From assembly GCA_020047885.1 (NCBI GenBank), contig JAIFNF010000068.1, positions 1 to 6,056 of the forward strand: 6,056 nt of DNA, read 5' to 3'. Below the pieces are notes generated by a model. The model was not told the origin of the DNA and searched no databases. It saw only the letters and a program-made list of their open reading frames with translations. The stretch is from Gammaproteobacteria bacterium (GTDB taxonomy: Bacteria; Pseudomonadota; Gammaproteobacteria; Competibacterales; Competibacteraceae). This document shows, in pieces, positions 5,663 to 6,056 of the stretch. Every line of letters begins with the position of its first letter. Positions within the stretch are counted from its first letter, which is position 1. The position numbers were made by a program, and so were the translations under genes.

Positions 5663-6056
5663 ATGTCTCCTGATAATTTGATCTGGATCGATTTGGAAAT
5701 GACCGGCCTGGAGCCGCAGACCGATCGCATTATTGAAATCGCCACGATAGTGACGGACAGCCAGTTGAACCTGCTCGCCGAAGGGCCGATGCTGGCCATT
5801 CACCAACCCGATGACGTTCTGGCGGCGATGGATGACTGGAATCGCAAGCAGCATGGCGAATCCGGATTGGTGGCGCGGGTTCGTGCGAGTCACTTCGACG
5901 AACGGATGGCTGAACAGCAGACCCTGGAATTTCTGCGCCAGTATGTTCCGCCCGGCCAATCACCCATGTGCGGCAACAGCATTTGCCAGGATCGGCGGTT
6001 TATGGCGCGGTGTATGCCAGAACTCGAAGCGTTTTTCCATTACCGCAATCTGGATG
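5663..6056 (+). CDS. orn: Oligoribonuclease, 3' end cut by window edge
   Basis: DEDDh 3'-to-5' exoribonuclease that finishes RNA decay by degrading di- to pentanucleotides, including the pGpG made from cyclic di-GMP; essential in E. coli. The first 131 residues are present out of about 181 expected. Exo I motif IDLEMTGL gives Asp10 and Glu12, followed by [15 protein letters not shown] is at 57-60; Exo II motif [10 protein letters not shown] gives Asp110. The last visible residues, [11 protein letters not shown], match the family closely, and the Exo III motif with the catalytic His and Asp would lie beyond the edge. ATG 5663 is chosen because it places IDLEMTG about ten residues in, as in relatives. 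No Shine-Dalgarno sequence is visible before it, so initiation may be weak or leaderless. The gene has no stop inside the window simply because the window ends. Confidence 0.97.
   Translation, partial: MSPDNLIWIDLEMTGLEPQTDRIIEIATIVTDSQLNLLAEGPMLAIHQPDDVLAAMDDWNRKQHGESGLVARVRASHFDERMAEQQTLEFLRQYVPPGQSPMCGNSICQDRRFMARCMPELEAFFHYRNLD

Noticed and set aside
5660..5963. Minus-strand frames opposite orn
   Set aside because: Orn is unambiguous on the plus strand. Only the short segment from GTG 5659 onward was kept, as a low-confidence candidate.

Overview
The window looks like chromosomal DNA from a moderately GC-rich gammaproteobacterium. The best evidence is the divergent rsgA/orn pair at the right end, an arrangement known from gammaproteobacteria including E. 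coli, with an Orn N-terminus very close to the enterobacterial protein. The host may be an environmental sugar-using lineage, but the genus is inference only.

Left block (1-2664, + strand): a 139-base non-coding leader carries two hairpins; the second resembles a terminator or the right end of an IS200/IS605-type element. Next come a complete MalK/UgpC-type sugar ABC transporter ATPase (140-1267) and a complete GH1 beta-glucosidase (about 1300-2664). The two genes are tightly linked and form a plausible unit for importing and hydrolysing beta-glucosides. No permease or binding-protein gene is visible here.

Middle block (2665-3264): a good sigma70-type promoter lies between the glucosidase and an unrecognised 130-aa protein (2729-3121). 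The following 143-base intergenic stretch holds short direct and inverted repeats. One hairpin reads as a terminator for the gene arriving from the right.

Minus-strand block (3265-5573, transcribed right to left): rsgA, a ribosome-assembly GTPase; a HigB/Gp49-like toxin; its overlapping partner, a 63-aa protein that resembles the N-terminus of HigA antitoxins but has no helix-turn-helix domain; and a LysE-family exporter. The toxin-antitoxin pair is the most accessory-looking item and sits directly downstream of housekeeping rsgA.

Right end (5574-6056): a short divergent intergenic region, then the first 131 codons of orn (oligoribonuclease), cut by the window edge. A 34-codon reading frame with a canonical Shine-Dalgarno sequence lies between rsgA and orn on the minus strand and overlaps the rsgA start; it may be a leader peptide or chance.

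Most of the window is recognisable. I see no clear new multigene system. The items most worth a second look are the HTH-less antitoxin, the candidate leader ORF at rsgA/orn, the unrecognised 130-aa protein, and the possible mobile-element boundary in front of the sugar genes.
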